This document shows positions 63,944 through 64,000 of a stretch of DNA of 64,000 bases, piece after piece. The position numbers were made by a program, and so were the translations under genes. Each line of letters begins with the position of its first letter. The stretch's first letter is position 1. Under the pieces are notes generated by a model. The model saw only the letters and a list, made by a program, of their open reading frames with translations. It was not told the origin of the DNA and did no database searches. The DNA comes from Pseudomonas sp. KBW05 (lineage in GTDB: Bacteria > Pseudomonadota > Gammaproteobacteria > Pseudomonadales > Pseudomonadaceae), in NCBI RefSeq assembly GCF_003852405.1, contig NZ_QAJM01000005.1, positions 53,740 through 117,739 of the forward strand, given 5' to 3'.

Positions 63944-64000
63944 TGGGAGAGCAGCGTATTACAGAATGCCGTGTCGGTGGGAGGCGGTCTGGAAGGTGCG
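63944..64000. other. Right window edge
   Basis: Too short to assign; no gene recognised. Confidence 0.3.

Overview
This window is a GC-rich stretch of chromosome from a Pseudomonas, most probably of the P. fluorescens lineage. The evidence is the protein content (a DUF1652 protein, a DUF6543 dermonecrotic-toxin-like protein, several small Pseudomonas-type proteins, SstT, NhaR, MHS and LysE transporters) and many REPIN-like palindrome pairs built on TGTGGGAGCGGGCTTGCTCGCG or GGCGAGGGAGCTTGCTCCCG cores between genes. No rRNA, tRNA, CRISPR array, insertion sequence or prophage was recognised.

Layout. 1-3.2 kb: an AT-rich cassette cut by the window edge: the C-terminal part of an amino-acid 2-monooxygenase (Trp/Phe/Lys monooxygenase family), a nitrilase-superfamily amidase and a membrane protein made of two similar halves. 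3.2-6.4 kb: a three-PAS LuxR regulator, a DUF1652 protein and an MFS exporter. 6.5-10.8 kb: one 1420-residue DUF6543 toxin-like protein. 10.8-16.5 kb: an RcnB-like protein, an XRE-cupin regulator / glutamine-synthetase-like / DNA-alkylation-repair-like operon, and a periplasmic transglutaminase-like protein. 16.6-21 kb: a LysR regulator divergent from a GMC oxidoreductase and an MHS permease. 21.2-24.6 kb: topoisomerase III, a CBS protein and a sirtuin. 24.6-29.5 kb: a small unknown gene behind a clear promoter, then a LysR regulator divergent from a CoA-transferase (A and B) / thiolase operon for ketone-body or short-chain acid use. 29.5-36.4 kb: thioesterase, lipoproteins, LysE exporter, a zinc-type HemB, a GST/PhzF pair and a histidine phosphatase.

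36.4-41.4 kb is an accessory island: a decayed YedK (SRAP) gene followed by two AT-rich, closely linked genes encoding an AAA+ ATPase and a subtilisin-like protease. These match the IetA/IetS architecture, known as a plasmid-stabilising toxin-antitoxin pair and as an anti-phage system. The island lies between inverted 20-bp copies of one repeat. This is the best candidate for a defence system in the window.

41.5-64 kb is mostly housekeeping and transport: TerC, NhaR, an MFS exporter, SstT, DUF1993, YceH, an AroE-like dehydrogenase, small envelope proteins, an AI-2E family permease, the TrhP/YegQ tRNA hydroxylation protein, an Na+/H+ antiporter, a chemoreceptor, a tightly coupled PepSY-PepSY-response regulator-sensor kinase operon, a patatin, QueD, GNAT, Nudix, cytosine deaminase and a DapF-like protein in which both expected catalytic cysteines are serine. 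Divergent regulator/target pairs often carry readable dyads or direct repeats between them; these are listed as candidate operators.
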